A stretch of DNA of 64,000 nucleotides, taken from positions 4,919,001 through 4,983,000 of the forward strand of contig NZ_LR824569.1 of NCBI RefSeq assembly GCF_903969135.1, read 5' to 3'. The stretch comes from Chryseobacterium sp. JV274 (GTDB lineage Bacteria > Bacteroidota > Bacteroidia > Flavobacteriales > Weeksellaceae). Position numbers and translations under genes: made by a program. Shown here in pieces: positions 26,167-34,659 of this stretch. Each line of letters starts with the position of its first letter. Position 1 is the first letter of the stretch. Below the pieces are notes generated by a model. The model worked only from the letters and a program-made list of their open reading frames with translations. It had not been told where the DNA came from and did no database searches.

Positions 26167-26547
26167 ATGAAAAACAAATTATCAATTGTACTTATGCTAG
26201 GAATCGCATTTTCTACTACTTCATGCGCAACTATTTTTACAGGAACTCAGGATTCAATAGCTTTTTCTTCAAATCCTGAAGGGGCAAAAGTGTTTCACAA
26301 AGGAATAGAAAAATGTACAACACCTTGTACTGCTAAAATTCCAAGAGCTTTGGGTAAGCAGATGGTAGCATTTGAAAAAGAAGGATTTGAGAAGAAAGAA
26401 GTTAAGCTGACTAAGAACTTTAATGCAGTAACTTTACTTAATATTATTCTGGGTGGTGCAATAGGAGTTGGTATTGATGCAGCCACGGGTTCCCTGACCA
26501 AATATTCTCCAAAAAAATATGATGTTGAGCTGGAAGCTAAACCATAA
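26167..26547 (+). CDS. PEGA-domain lipoprotein
   Basis: A 126-residue predicted lipoprotein. The signal peptide ends in the lipobox TTSC, then comes an ATIFTGTQDSIAFSSNPEGAKVF PEGA-type beta domain with the internal CTTPCTAKIP hairpin. A glycine-rich hydrophobic segment (about 88-108, LLNIILGGAIGVGIDAATG) could insert in or lie on the membrane. PEGA proteins are common surface or periplasmic proteins without a defined reaction. It is a single-gene unit, convergent with the hydrolase gene at 26610. Confidence 0.78.
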   Translation: MKNKLSIVLMLGIAFSTTSCATIFTGTQDSIAFSSNPEGAKVFHKGIEKCTTPCTAKIPRALGKQMVAFEKEGFEKKEVKLTKNFNAVTLLNIILGGAIGVGIDAATGSLTKYSPKKYDVELEAKP

Positions 26548-26569
26548 TTGGATAAAAATATAAAAGGAA

Positions 26570-26604
26570 AAAGGCAAATTTGCAGTTAGCAGATTTGCCT
26601 TTTT
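26570..26604. terminator. bidirectional terminator
   Basis: AAAGGCAAAT (26570-26579) pairs with ATTTGCCTTT (26593-26602), with an inner TGC/GCA stem; A and T runs flank it on either side. It serves the lipoprotein gene and, from the other side, the hydrolase gene. Confidence 0.8.
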
Positions 26605-26609
26605 TATGT

Positions 26610-27353
26610 TTACTTCAAAATCTCTTTCAGGAACATCAGGGTGTGGTTCCATGCTCTTTTCGCCATAGTTTCATTATAATCCGGTGATTTTGGATCTGTG
26701 AAAGTGTGTTTTGAGTGGGCGTAAGTGATAATTTGCCAGTCGGCATTTCCTTCATTCATCTCTTTGATGAGGTTATTGTAATCATCTGGAGTTACACCTC
26801 TGTCATCAGCTGGATTTTCAACCAGTATTTTAGCAGTTAATACTTCATTTTTTCTGTTCTGATCTCTCCCCAGACTTCCATGGATAGAAACTACTCCTGC
26901 AACAGGCAGATGTCCTCTGGCTGATTCTAATGCTCCGGTACCACCAAAGCAATAGCCAATAACAGCTGTTTTGTCAGAAATTGCTCCGTTTTTCTTCAGC
27001 TGTTCCAAAGCCAGTGAAATTCTTTTCTGGTATTCGTTATAATTCTGTTTGTAGTATCCTGAACTTTTAGCAGCAGATTCATTATCTGCAGGAATTTTTC
27101 CTTCACCATAAATATCAGCGATAAAAGCGATGTAACCTTGCTTTTCTAGTTCAAGAGCGGCTGTTTTAGCTTCTTCATCAATCCCTTTCCAGGCTGGGAG
27201 AATAAGAACTCCCGGAAGTTTCTTTCCTGCATTGGAGGTAATTAAGCCATTCAGTTTCTGTGCTCCGTCCTGATAGGAAACTGTTTTAAGTTTCTGACTG
27301 AAAAGGGTTCCTGAAGCCATAATCATTGTAGTTAATAAGATGGAACGTATCAT
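26610..27353 (-). CDS. dienelactone hydrolase family protein, exported
   Basis: A 247-residue alpha/beta hydrolase of the dienelactone hydrolase family with a signal peptide (about 1-19, ending GTLFSQ), so it acts in the periplasm. The nucleophile motif is GYCFGG with a cysteine in place of serine, as usual in this family; the oxyanion GVLILPAWKG segment, the EGK and DIYGEG parts, and the closing HSKHTF histidine are visible. The natural substrate of exported members is not known. It is a single gene bounded by terminators. Confidence 0.88.
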   Translation of the reverse strand: MIRSILLTTMIMASGTLFSQKLKTVSYQDGAQKLNGLITSNAGKKLPGVLILPAWKGIDEEAKTAALELEKQGYIAFIADIYGEGKIPADNESAAKSSGYYKQNYNEYQKRISLALEQLKKNGAISDKTAVIGYCFGGTGALESARGHLPVAGVVSIHGSLGRDQNRKNEVLTAKILVENPADDRGVTPDDYNNLIKEMNEGNADWQIITYAHSKHTFTDPKSPDYNETMAKRAWNHTLMFLKEILK

Positions 27354-27406
27354 ATTATTTTATTTTGTAATTTTTTGAAATCCTCAACTAAATTAATGAA
27401 AATAAC

Positions 27407-28366
27407 TTATTGCGGAGTATTGTTTCTCTGAAGTTCCCACTTCTTATTTTTATATTCATATATTACACTGTTTTGATTATAGCTTGCTTTAATTTTATAA
27501 GGAGTAATAAAATCTAATAAGATGTTAATTGGGAATTCAGTGGTGCTTGCCTGTTTGCCTTTTATCTTTATTTTGTAGGATTCCGGATCATAGTATTTTA
27601 TAAGATAATCGAAATTTTTATTACCGATTATTTTGCGATATGCATTAATACTTTCAGGGATAATAGATGTTGACAAATAGATATCCATACCATATTTTGT
27701 ACGGGCATATTCAAGGACGTTTTTATTCCAAAATCTGATGATCAGAAAATTATATCCGGGAGAAATACCCTCATCAGGCGTATCAATATCAATGTAAGAC
27801 TTTTTGTCTATGTATTGAATATGGAAAAAAGCTTTTCGGCCAGCAAGATCTTTTTTAGATATTGTTTGTACAAGATCATCTAAAACTCTCTTGTTGATCA
27901 TGTTGTAAATACCTTCAATATTTTTAACATTCATCTTGATCTTCTCCATTCGGATATTGACGTCATCGTTCCCAAAAGAACAAACTATTACACGACATCC
28001 ATTAGCATGAGCCGGCCCCGGAACTGTAGGACATGCATCATCTTTATCCAAAATACCATCACCATCTGTATCCTCCCATGGGCAACCGTTGTTTTCTATG
28101 GGGCCTTTAACAGTAGGGCAGTTATCATCCTTATCTATTATGCCATCCTTATCAGTATCCTGCCATGGACAACCGTTATTTTCTATTGGGCCTGCTTCTA
28201 TCGGGCATTTATCAAGATACAATGGAATATTGTCTTTATCTTCGTCAGAAAGGCAATGTTTTTTATTGAATTCTTTACGGCATTTTCTTAATGTTTCTTT
28301 GTTTTCAATACTTTGTGCGTGAGAGTAAATTCCCACGAAGATCAACAGCAATAAAATCTTTCTCAT
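27407..28366 (-). CDS. thrombospondin type 3 repeat protein, secreted
   Basis: A 319-residue secreted protein. After a signal peptide ([18 protein letters not shown]) there are three thrombospondin type 3-like calcium-binding repeats (about 40-125) of the form [20 protein letters not shown] followed by IENNGCPW. Many OmpA-like proteins of Bacteroidota carry these in front of a peptidoglycan-binding domain. Here the part after the repeats (about 130-319) is not an OmpA domain and is not recognised. The inner ATG at 28366 is chosen because it starts the signal peptide; the frame extends to 28405. The three repeats are also similar at the DNA level. Confidence 0.72.
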   Translation of the reverse strand: MRKILLLLIFVGIYSHAQSIENKETLRKCRKEFNKKHCLSDEDKDNIPLYLDKCPIEAGPIENNGCPWQDTDKDGIIDKDDNCPTVKGPIENNGCPWEDTDGDGILDKDDACPTVPGPAHANGCRVIVCSFGNDDVNIRMEKIKMNVKNIEGIYNMINKRVLDDLVQTISKKDLAGRKAFFHIQYIDKKSYIDIDTPDEGISPGYNFLIIRFWNKNVLEYARTKYGMDIYLSTSIIPESINAYRKIIGNKNFDYLIKYYDPESYKIKIKGKQASTTEFPINILLDFITPYKIKASYNQNSVIYEYKNKKWELQRNNTPQ

Positions 28367-28439
28367 AGTTATAAAAAAATCCTCACCTAAATTAGTTAAA
28401 TACAATTTAATAGTGAGGACGGTAAATATTATAAAATTT

Positions 28440-29060
28440 TTATTGATCTGAACTGAAAATGCCTAGCTTGATTAATTCCTGCTCCAGATTGGTGTCAGAT
28501 GTAACCTGAACAGTAATGAATCCCAGTGATTGTGCCATTTCAATATTCTTTGCATTATCATCAATGAAAACTGATTCTTCAGCCTTGATATTGTATCTGT
28601 CTAACAGAACATGCCATATTTTAGGATCAGGTTTGATTAGTTTTTCTGTTCCGGAAACAACAATTTTGCCCTCAAAAATCTGAAAAAAGTCATAGTTTTC
28701 CAATGCGTAAGGAAAGGTTTCTTCAGACCAGTTGGTGAGCCCGAATAGGTTATAGTCTGTATTTTTAAGTTTTCTGAGAACTTCTACATTTTGTGGAATA
28801 TCGCTTTTCAACATTACCGGCCAGTTGTCATAAAAAGCGCGGATTTCTTTTTCCCATTCCGGGAATTTTTTCACCTGAATTTCTGTTCCTTCAGCAAGAC
28901 TTCTTCCTCTGTCCTGTTCTACATTCCATTCATCCTGTGCGATATGTTCCAGGAAGAATTCCATTTTTTCATTATCGTTAAAATAATCTTTGAAAAAATA
29001 TCTCGGATTCCAGTCCATAAGTACACCTCCGAAATCGAATATGATGTTTTTTATTTTCAT
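28440..29060 (-). CDS. HAD-IA family phosphatase (YihX-like)
   Basis: A 206-residue haloacid dehalogenase superfamily hydrolase. Motif I is FDFGGV with nucleophile Asp9; the +2 residue is Gly as in the YihX group. Motif II is around LFGLTNWS, the KPDPKIW segment gives the motif III lysine, and [17 protein letters not shown] is motif IV. YihX-type enzymes hydrolyse sugar phosphates such as glucose-1-phosphate; the substrate here is not known. It is followed on the same strand by the repeat-protein gene after a 73-nt gap. Confidence 0.88.
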   Translation of the reverse strand: MKIKNIIFDFGGVLMDWNPRYFFKDYFNDNEKMEFFLEHIAQDEWNVEQDRGRSLAEGTEIQVKKFPEWEKEIRAFYDNWPVMLKSDIPQNVEVLRKLKNTDYNLFGLTNWSEETFPYALENYDFFQIFEGKIVVSGTEKLIKPDPKIWHVLLDRYNIKAEESVFIDDNAKNIEMAQSLGFITVQVTSDTNLEQELIKLGIFSSDQ

Positions 29061-29098
29061 AATGTTTAATATTGTTGTGAAGTAGTAGTGTTTTTGTG

Positions 29099-29151
29099 AA
29101 CCATCCCGTCAAAAATTCTTTGAATTTTCACCACCCCTCCAAAGGATGGGA
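29099..29151. repeat. CCGTCAAAAATTCTT-type repeat, copy 1
   Basis: This stretch (CCCGTCAAAAATTCTTTGAA, then CCACCCCTCCAAAGGATGGG) matches the reverse complement of 32742-32792 over about 50 nt with few changes. It lies in the gap between the HAD gene and the HsdR-N gene and is one of several interspersed repeat families in the window. Confidence 0.65.
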
Positions 29152-29198
29152 ATTCTTTACTGTTCCAATCAATATTGGTAAACGGAAATGATTTTGTA

Positions 29199-29630
29199 CT
29201 ATTCCGTTCTGTAAAACTGATACTGTCCATCCTTATAATAAGCATTGATATGCTGAAGACCATTGGTAAGAATAATTTCTCTGGCTCCGATAATGGAATT
29301 GTATCTGGCGGTCTGCTCAAATGTCTTTTCCGTTAATTTGATTTGCGGCGCTTTACATTCGATCAGAATTATAGGTTCTGTTTTCTCGGTCACCAGAAGG
29401 TCAATACGTTTGGTCAATCCATTCAGGACTATCTTTTTTTCGGTGATCAGGGCTGAGGTAGAATAGGACTTTACAGTAAGATAATAATGTATCCAGTGCT
29501 GTCTTACCCATTCCTCAGGAGTGAGCAGAAGATAAGTTTTACGAACTAAATCATAAATAAAAAACTTATCTTTGTCTTTCTTGAATTTAAAATCAAAAGT
29601 TTCCTGAAAATTCAGTTTTGGAAGTTCCAT
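29199..29630 (-). CDS. type I restriction enzyme R N-terminal-domain protein
   Basis: A 143-residue stand-alone protein of the HsdR N-terminal (nuclease-fold) family. The PD-(D/E)xK-like core is visible as RIDLLVTEKTEPIILIECKAP, with Asp and the ECK pair, followed by the helix with TARYNSIIGAREIILTNG. No methyltransferase, specificity or helicase gene is near, so it is not a restriction system by itself. The inner ATG at 29630 is chosen; the longest frame starts at 29663, inside holA. It is divergent from holA with only 7 nt between starts, a pairing I recall in other flavobacteria. Confidence 0.8.
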   Translation of the reverse strand: MELPKLNFQETFDFKFKKDKDKFFIYDLVRKTYLLLTPEEWVRQHWIHYYLTVKSYSTSALITEKKIVLNGLTKRIDLLVTEKTEPIILIECKAPQIKLTEKTFEQTARYNSIIGAREIILTNGLQHINAYYKDGQYQFYRTE

Positions 29631-29637
29631 TAATAAG

Positions 29638-30675
29638 ATGAAAGAATTAGATTTAATCCTCAAAAATATTAAAAATAAAGAAGTTTTACCTATTTATTTT
29701 TTCCACGGAGAAGAAGCTTACTTTATTGATGTCGCTGTGAAAGCCCTTGAGCATAACTTTTTGGAAGAAGATGAGAAAGCTTTCAACCAAACAGTTACCT
29801 ACGGAAAAGATACTTCTTATCAGGAAGTCCTTTCTCTGGCAAGACAGTTTCCAATGATGGGAGACAAGCAGGTGATTATCGTGAAAGAAGCTCAGGATTT
29901 GCGATTCAATGAAGAGGAAAACAGAATTTTAGAATCTTATGTAGAAAACCCTGTTCCTTCTACTGTATTGGTTTTTGCGCATAAACACAAGAAACTGGAC
30001 AGCCGGAAAAAGGCTGCTAAAGCTCTGGATAAAGCCAAAGCTCTTTTTCTGAGTGAATCTGTAAAGGAAAGCAATCTTCCTAAATGGATTTCAGATGAAT
30101 GTGCGAAATTTAAAATCAATACAGCACCTAATATTTCCCATCTTCTGGCAGAATATCTGGGTAATGACCTGTCAAGAATTGTCAATGAACTCAACAAATT
30201 AAAGATCATTCTTAAAGAAGGAGAAATCCTTGACGGAACGATTGTTGAAAACCATATCGGAATCAGTAAAGAATATAACATTTTTGAACTTCAAAAAGCG
30301 TTGGGAACCAAAAATGCGAATGCTGCTTTTAAAATTGCCCATTTTATGGGAAAGAACCCGAAAAACAATCCTTTTGTAATGATGCTGGCAAGCCTTTACA
30401 ATTACTTTTCAAACGTTATTATCTATCAAACGATGGCTGGGCAGTCTCCACAGACCATTGCTTCCCAAATGGGCGTAAATCCTTACTTTATTAAAGATTA
30501 TGCAGAAAGTGCGAGACTTTATCCTTTGAAACACGCCACAAGAGTCATTTCTATTCTCCGTGAGTTTGATATGAAAGGAAAAGGACTTGGAGCAGTGAAT
30601 ATGGGAGAGGCGGAACTCATCAGAGAGCTGGTATATAAGATTATCAATGTAGATAAAATTAAGATGAAGGTGTGA
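29638..30675 (+). CDS. holA: DNA polymerase III subunit delta
   Basis: Delta is the clamp-loader subunit that opens the beta sliding clamp. The 345-residue protein has the N-terminal DNA_pol3_delta domain (about 18-140, with PIYFFHGEEAYFID and FPMMGDKQVIIVKEAQDL), the lid-like region, and the C-terminal clamp-loader domain (about 215-340, ISKEYNIFELQKALG onwards). Length is normal. The gap to trxB (30676-30947) has a run of GTGATTCG-like words and no gene. Confidence 0.93.
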   Translation: MKELDLILKNIKNKEVLPIYFFHGEEAYFIDVAVKALEHNFLEEDEKAFNQTVTYGKDTSYQEVLSLARQFPMMGDKQVIIVKEAQDLRFNEEENRILESYVENPVPSTVLVFAHKHKKLDSRKKAAKALDKAKALFLSESVKESNLPKWISDECAKFKINTAPNISHLLAEYLGNDLSRIVNELNKLKIILKEGEILDGTIVENHIGISKEYNIFELQKALGTKNANAAFKIAHFMGKNPKNNPFVMMLASLYNYFSNVIIYQTMAGQSPQTIASQMGVNPYFIKDYAESARLYPLKHATRVISILREFDMKGKGLGAVNMGEAELIRELVYKIINVDKIKMKV

Positions 30676-30947
30676 GACGGGATACGAGTTTCGTGATTCG
30701 TGATTCGAGATAGCGAGATGAGTTTGTGATACTTGATGCGGATATGAAAACAAAAGTTTTAATTTTTATATTAAAGACCAAATCCTGTAACCCAACCCCA
30801 GAACTCTAATCTACTCTATAACAATTACTATCGAAATTCAACATATCAGATATTGACAAGTATCATTAAAATAACTTTAAGGAGAAATTAAAAATTCCGA
30901 AATTAGCAGTCTTAATTCAAATTAAATCTTTTCGAACAAAGTAAATT

Positions 30948-31889
30948 ATGGAGCAAAACATTTTAGATTGTGTGATCGTTGGATCTGGGCCTTCTGGCTT
31001 CACCGCTGCTATCTATGCAGCAAGAGCAGACCTTAAACCTGAATTGTATACAGGTTTGGAGCCAGGCGGACAATTAACTACAACCACAGAAGTGGATAAC
31101 TTTCCAGGGTATCCAGCTGGGATTACAGGTCCTGAAATGATGATGGATCTGCAAAAACAGGCAGAAAGATTTGATACCAAAGTTCATTATGAAATGATCA
31201 CTAAAGCTGAATTCTCTAAGGAAGTTGGCGGTGTTCACAAATTATATGCAGGAAACAAAGAGATCCTTGCCAAAACAGTAATTATCTCTACTGGCGCTAC
31301 AGCAAAATATTTAGGTCTTGATGATGAGAAAAAATATGCAGGAGGTGGAGTTTCTGCTTGTGCTACGTGTGACGGATTCTTCTACAGAGGAAAAGATGTA
31401 GTAGTAGTAGGAGCAGGAGATACAGCAGCTGAAGAGGCTACTTACCTTGCCAAATTATGTAAGAAAGTAACATTATTGGTGAGAAAAGACGTTTTCAGAG
31501 CTTCAAAAGCAATGGTTCACAGAGTGGAAAGTACTCCGAATATCGAAGTGAAATTTCACCATGAATTAATCGGGATTGAAGGAGAAAACAGTTTGGTAGA
31601 AAGAGCAGTGATCATCAATAACCAGACTCAGGAGAAATCTACAGTAGAGGTTGAAGGAATCTTTATCGCGATCGGTCACAAGCCAAATACTGATATTTTC
31701 GCAGGTCAGATAGATCTTGATGAGAATGGATATATCTTAACAGAAAAAGGTTCTACAAGAACAAATCTTCCGGGAGTATTTGCGGCTGGAGATGTTCAGG
31801 ATCATATCTACAGACAGGCTATTACAGCTGCAGGAAGCGGATGTATGTCTGCCATGGATGCTGAAAAATATTTAGCTGAATTACACTAA
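30948..31889 (+). CDS. trxB: thioredoxin reductase
   Basis: An NADPH-dependent flavoenzyme that reduces thioredoxin. The 313-residue protein has the FAD-binding GSGPSGFTAAIYAARA at the N-terminus, the redox-active CATC (Cys138-Cys141), the NADPH-binding GAGDTAAEEA, and the C-terminal FAD motif GVFAAGDVQDHIYRQAITAAGSG. Length and motif order are standard for the low-molecular-weight bacterial enzyme. A terminator follows the stop. Confidence 0.96.
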   Translation: MEQNILDCVIVGSGPSGFTAAIYAARADLKPELYTGLEPGGQLTTTTEVDNFPGYPAGITGPEMMMDLQKQAERFDTKVHYEMITKAEFSKEVGGVHKLYAGNKEILAKTVIISTGATAKYLGLDDEKKYAGGGVSACATCDGFFYRGKDVVVVGAGDTAAEEATYLAKLCKKVTLLVRKDVFRASKAMVHRVESTPNIEVKFHHELIGIEGENSLVERAVIINNQTQEKSTVEVEGIFIAIGHKPNTDIFAGQIDLDENGYILTEKGSTRTNLPGVFAAGDVQDHIYRQAITAAGSGCMSAMDAEKYLAELH

Positions 31890-31911
31890 TAGTATTCAGT
31901 TTATACAATAC

Positions 31912-31939
31912 AAAGCGTGCCCGATGGGTGCGCTTTTTT
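31912..31939 (+). terminator. intrinsic terminator after trxB
   Basis: AAAGCG (31912-31917) pairs with CGCTTT (31931-31936), with an inner GCCC/GGGT stem, followed by T residues. Confidence 0.85.
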
Positions 31940-31982
31940 GTTATAATTTTTCCTGAAATAATATGATGTTTTCAAATTTTTT

Positions 31983-32112
31983 GAACCATTAAGGAAATTG
32001 AAGCTGTGAAGGAAAGTTAAGGAAACATCAAAGACGCTTTAAGAGCACACTGTTTCACCCTAATATTCTTAAACATTTAATTTTTCTTAGTGGTTTAAGT
32101 GCTTCAATTTCG
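31983..32112. repeat. ACCATTAAGG-type interspersed repeat tract
   Basis: The 355-nt gap between trxB and the VOC gene holds this tract. ACCATTAAGGAAATTGAAGC on the left (31986-32005) and, in reverse complement, AAATTGAAGC...ACCACTAAG on the right (32085-32110) share the same two words. The word ATTAAGG also links it to the element at 1484-1614. No reading frame is convincing in the gap. Confidence 0.5.
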
Positions 32113-32244
32113 AACATGGCTCTCATCAAATATTCAATGAAAATTCATGAAATATCTAATGAAAACATTAATATATTTGTGAAATTGCAAAACGATTACA
32201 AATTGCATGTAAGAAACTATAAACTGAACAAAAACGGATAAAAA

Positions 32245-32622
32245 ATGAAAAGAGTAACTGCTATCGGAGGCATCTTCTTTAAGTGTAAAGACCCGGAACA
32301 AGTAAATGAATGGTACAAAACCCATCTCGGATTACCAACCAGTCCATATGGTGCCAAATTCGACTGGAAAGACGAAGGATCTGATAAGAAAGGATATACA
32401 CTATGGAGCCCTTTTAAAGAGTCTACCCAATATTTTGAACCTTCATCAAAAGAATTCATGATCAATTACCATGTAGAGAATATCGAAGCATTGGTAAAGG
32501 AACTAAAGAAAGAAGGTGTAACTGTCCTGGATGAGGTCGCTACATATGAATATGGAAAGTTTGTACACATTCTTGATCCGGAAGGAAATAAAATAGAATT
32601 ATTCGAACCTGCTGGAGAGTAA
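32245..32622 (+). CDS. VOC (glyoxalase/bleomycin-resistance) family protein
   Basis: A 125-residue vicinal-oxygen-chelate fold protein. It shows GIFFKCKDPEQVNEWYKTHLG at the start, a central MINYHVENIEALVKELKKEG strand-helix unit and the C-terminal HILDPEGNKIELFEP with the metal-ligand Glu. The family includes glyoxalases, dioxygenases and antibiotic-binding proteins; the reaction here is not known. It is a single gene; three repeat elements fill the gap to the next, convergent gene. Confidence 0.88.
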   Translation: MKRVTAIGGIFFKCKDPEQVNEWYKTHLGLPTSPYGAKFDWKDEGSDKKGYTLWSPFKESTQYFEPSSKEFMINYHVENIEALVKELKKEGVTVLDEVATYEYGKFVHILDPEGNKIELFEPAGE

Positions 32623-32637
32623 AAGGTGGAGGATGTT

Positions 32638-32713
32638 TGTCATTCAGAGCGGAACAAAGTGAAGCGTGGAATCTAAAGTATTTTAAAAAAGCTGGGATTA
32701 CTGTGAAATGACA
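32638..32713. repeat. TGTCATTC-type inverted repeat, copy 2
   Basis: The ends TGTCATTC (32638-32645) and GAAATGACA (32705-32713) and the inner GGAATCT word make this a relative of the element at 4655-4726. Confidence 0.65.
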
Positions 32714-32741
32714 AACAATACAACTTAAGACACAATCATTT

Positions 32742-32796
32742 CCCTCCCTTGGAAAGGTGGCGAGAATTCGAAGAATTTTTGACGGGGTGGTTTCCC
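32742..32796. repeat. CCGTCAAAAATTCTT-type repeat, copy 2 (inverted)
   Basis: Its reverse complement matches 29099-29151: CCCCGTCAAAAATTCTTCGAA, then the CCACCTTTCC and GGGAGGG parts. The two copies are in opposite orientation 3.6 kb apart. Confidence 0.65.
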
Positions 32797-32818
32797 TCAC
32801 ACTCAAGCCTCTCCAAAT

Positions 32819-32876
32819 TGTCATTCTGACGAAGGAAAAATCTCAAGCTTTAAGATTCTCTTTCGTCAGAACGACA
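32819..32876. repeat. TGTCATTC-type inverted repeat, copy 3
   Basis: A near-perfect long hairpin: TGTCATTCTGACGAAGGAAA (32819-32838) and AATCT pair with AGATT and TTTCGTCAGAACGACA ending at 32876. It lies 24 nt from the stop codon of the protease-like gene and could also act as its terminator. Confidence 0.7.
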
Positions 32877-32899
32877 GTTTTACAATATTGCCTTAATTC

Positions 32900-33751
32900 T
32901 TAATCCAAAATATAAATCTTTTTCTCCTTAAGGTTGAATCCCAGTTTTTTACCCAGCCAGTTGATACTTGTTTTACCTTCATAAATAAGACCTTCCACAA
33001 AAGAGACTTTAGGTTTTTCAACAGTAGCAAAAGGAGTAGAAATAGAGCCAATATCACCGATATAAAACTTGGTCGTCAGATCGGGATTAAACTCACTTTT
33101 CTTTTCCATCATCTGAAGTGTTTCTTTTTTGATGTCCAGTATATTCACCAGGTGTTCACTCAGCCAGAAAGAATCTTTGCCAGAACCGGAATCCAGAAGA
33201 ACATTAATCTTATATTTATTGTTCAGGAGCACGTAAGTGGTAATATCCATAGACTGGTCAGCATTGGTAGACAGCTGTATATCCATTACTTTCTTACTGG
33301 CCAGCTTTTCTTTTGGAAATATAAGCTCATTCGTAGTATAATCGATGATAAACTCTGTGTCATAGAGCATTGGAAGGGAAATCAAACCATCAATTCCTTT
33401 GATCTCCATATCATGAGTGGAGTACCAGGTATCCTTAAATTTCTTACCATTAAAAATAATCTCTTTCGATTTGAAAAGAGGAATAGTCATCTTTTCACCA
33501 GTAGCCCGGAAAGCCGTCAGATAATTATAAGTCTCTTTTGGACCAAGTTGTTTGGAAAAATTTCCCAGAAAAAGATTGATTCCTCCGCCGGTATCAAAGA
33601 TGAAATTTCCCTTTTTACCATCTATTTCAGCTCCTACAATCAGATGGCCGGAGGGAAGGACAGATATAGGCATTTTCTGAGCAAAAGCCATAGAGGAAAT
33701 AGCTAGTGAGGCAGTAACAATCGTGTTTTTAATAAAAGATTGAGTAAACAT
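32900..33751 (-). CDS. secreted retropepsin-like aspartic protease
   Basis: A 283-residue protein with a signal peptide (about 1-24, ending MAFAQ) and two retropepsin-like lobes. Lobe one has NFIFDTGGGINLFLG with the DTG triad. Lobe two has INVLLDSGSGKDSFWLSE with a DSG triad, so both catalytic aspartates are present in a single chain. The C-terminus (INWLGKKLGFNLKEKKIYIL) is typical of these Bacteroidota proteins. It acts in the periplasm or outside; its target is unknown. The protein encoded at 18232 shares the layout but lacks both aspartates. Confidence 0.82.
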   Translation of the reverse strand: MFTQSFIKNTIVTASLAISSMAFAQKMPISVLPSGHLIVGAEIDGKKGNFIFDTGGGINLFLGNFSKQLGPKETYNYLTAFRATGEKMTIPLFKSKEIIFNGKKFKDTWYSTHDMEIKGIDGLISLPMLYDTEFIIDYTTNELIFPKEKLASKKVMDIQLSTNADQSMDITTYVLLNNKYKINVLLDSGSGKDSFWLSEHLVNILDIKKETLQMMEKKSEFNPDLTTKFYIGDIGSISTPFATVEKPKVSFVEGLIYEGKTSINWLGKKLGFNLKEKKIYILD

Positions 33752-33966
33752 TTGAAAGATATTGTTATTAGTTTTTAATATTCTGATGAATCCTTACAAA
33801 TATAAATTATAAAATGTAAAATTGAGTACAGGATGTCGGATAGTTTTATGATTCATGATCTTTTATAATATTTTTGGATCATTTCTAAAAGTCTTTCTGT
33901 TCATGGTAATAAATGGCTTCATACTTGAAGTAAAATTCCTACATTTAGCAACTAATCAAAAAGAAT

Positions 33967-34179
33967 ATGGAAACAAAAGTCATCAAAATAACACACGTTA
34001 CCGGAACCTACATTATTGAAGCTCCCCATGGAAAACTTAATGATCTGAAAAGCCAGCTGGACAAGTGCCTGAACGATGAGCAGGGGGCTATTGTGATAAA
34101 GGGAGATGATGGAGATCAGTTTGTATACCCATCTGATCTTTTAAAAAACAGCTTCATTGCAATCGTAGACAAGGAATAG
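33967..34179 (+). CDS. small conserved-looking protein, unknown function
   Basis: A 70-residue soluble protein (starting METKVIKITH, ending FIAIVDKE). It has a beta-alpha-beta pattern with YIIEAPHGKLNDLKSQLDKC and GAIVIKGDDGDQFVYP, no signal peptide and no membrane span. I do not know a family for it. It lies directly before the tRNA-Ser promoter region. The regular pattern of hydrophobic residues and the normal ATG make a real gene likely. Confidence 0.6.
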   Translation: METKVIKITHVTGTYIIEAPHGKLNDLKSQLDKCLNDEQGAIVIKGDDGDQFVYPSDLLKNSFIAIVDKE

Positions 34180-34256
34180 ATGATATGTTCGTGAAAAATA
34201 ATTCCCTTGATTTCTAGTCTATTATTACGTTTTGTTAAAATTTGTGTGGCAAAAGT

Positions 34257-34287
34257 TTTGCGGGAATTAAAAATCGTTCTATATTTG
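34257..34287 (+). promoter_or_regulatory. promoter of tRNA-Ser
   Basis: TTTG (34257-34260) and TATATTTG (34280-34287) are separated by 19 nt, an excellent match to the Bacteroidota promoter consensus. The mature tRNA begins 35 nt after the -7 element. Confidence 0.8.
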
Positions 34288-34321
34288 CACCACTGAAAAC
34301 AACGGTATAGCCGGAGTTTAG

Positions 34322-34409
34322 GGAGAGTTGGCAGAGTGGTCGATTGCGGCAGTCTTGAAAACTGTTGACTGTAACAGGTCCGGGGGTTCGAATCCCTCAC
34401 TCTCCGCCA
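34322..34409 (+). tRNA. tRNA-Ser (anticodon TGA)
   Basis: The acceptor stem GGAGAGT (34322-34328) pairs with ACTCTCC (34399-34405). The anticodon loop CTTGAAA has anticodon TGA at 34356-34358, so it reads UCA codons. A long variable arm typical of class II tRNAs (Ser) follows, and the T loop GTTCGAATC is standard. The 3' CCA (34407-34409) is encoded. An integrase gene lies 250 nt downstream in the same direction, so this tRNA is a likely integration site. Confidence 0.97.
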
Positions 34410-34430
34410 GTTGGGAAACCAAAATAAGCT

Positions 34431-34464
34431 AAAACGCTGTAGATATCAATGTTTACAGCGTTTT
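34431..34464 (+). terminator. terminator after tRNA-Ser
   Basis: AAAACGCTGTA (34431-34441) pairs perfectly with TACAGCGTTTT (34454-34464), followed by T residues. Confidence 0.88.
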
Positions 34465-34659
34465 TTGTTCTTGCGCTAGTATCAAAAAAAATCAAAATAG
34501 GTCATGATTTATATGACCTATTTCGTGACCCATCCTGAAAATTGGAAAATGGGTCACGAAAAATTCAGGGAAAGCCGACTAACAGGTAGTCTAACGATTG
34601 TACATCTTGCAGAAAGTGGTAACAAAAAGTAAATTATTAACAATTAAAGTTACCACACA

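Noticed and set aside
29066..29320. 84-codon minus-strand frame next to the HsdR-N gene
   Set aside because: It overlaps the end of that gene in another frame and runs through the interspersed repeat at 29099-29151.
30676..30760. Run of GTGATTCG-like words after holA as a CRISPR or tandem array
   Set aside because: Only two or three imperfect, directly adjacent words without spacers; no CRISPR array is present in the window.
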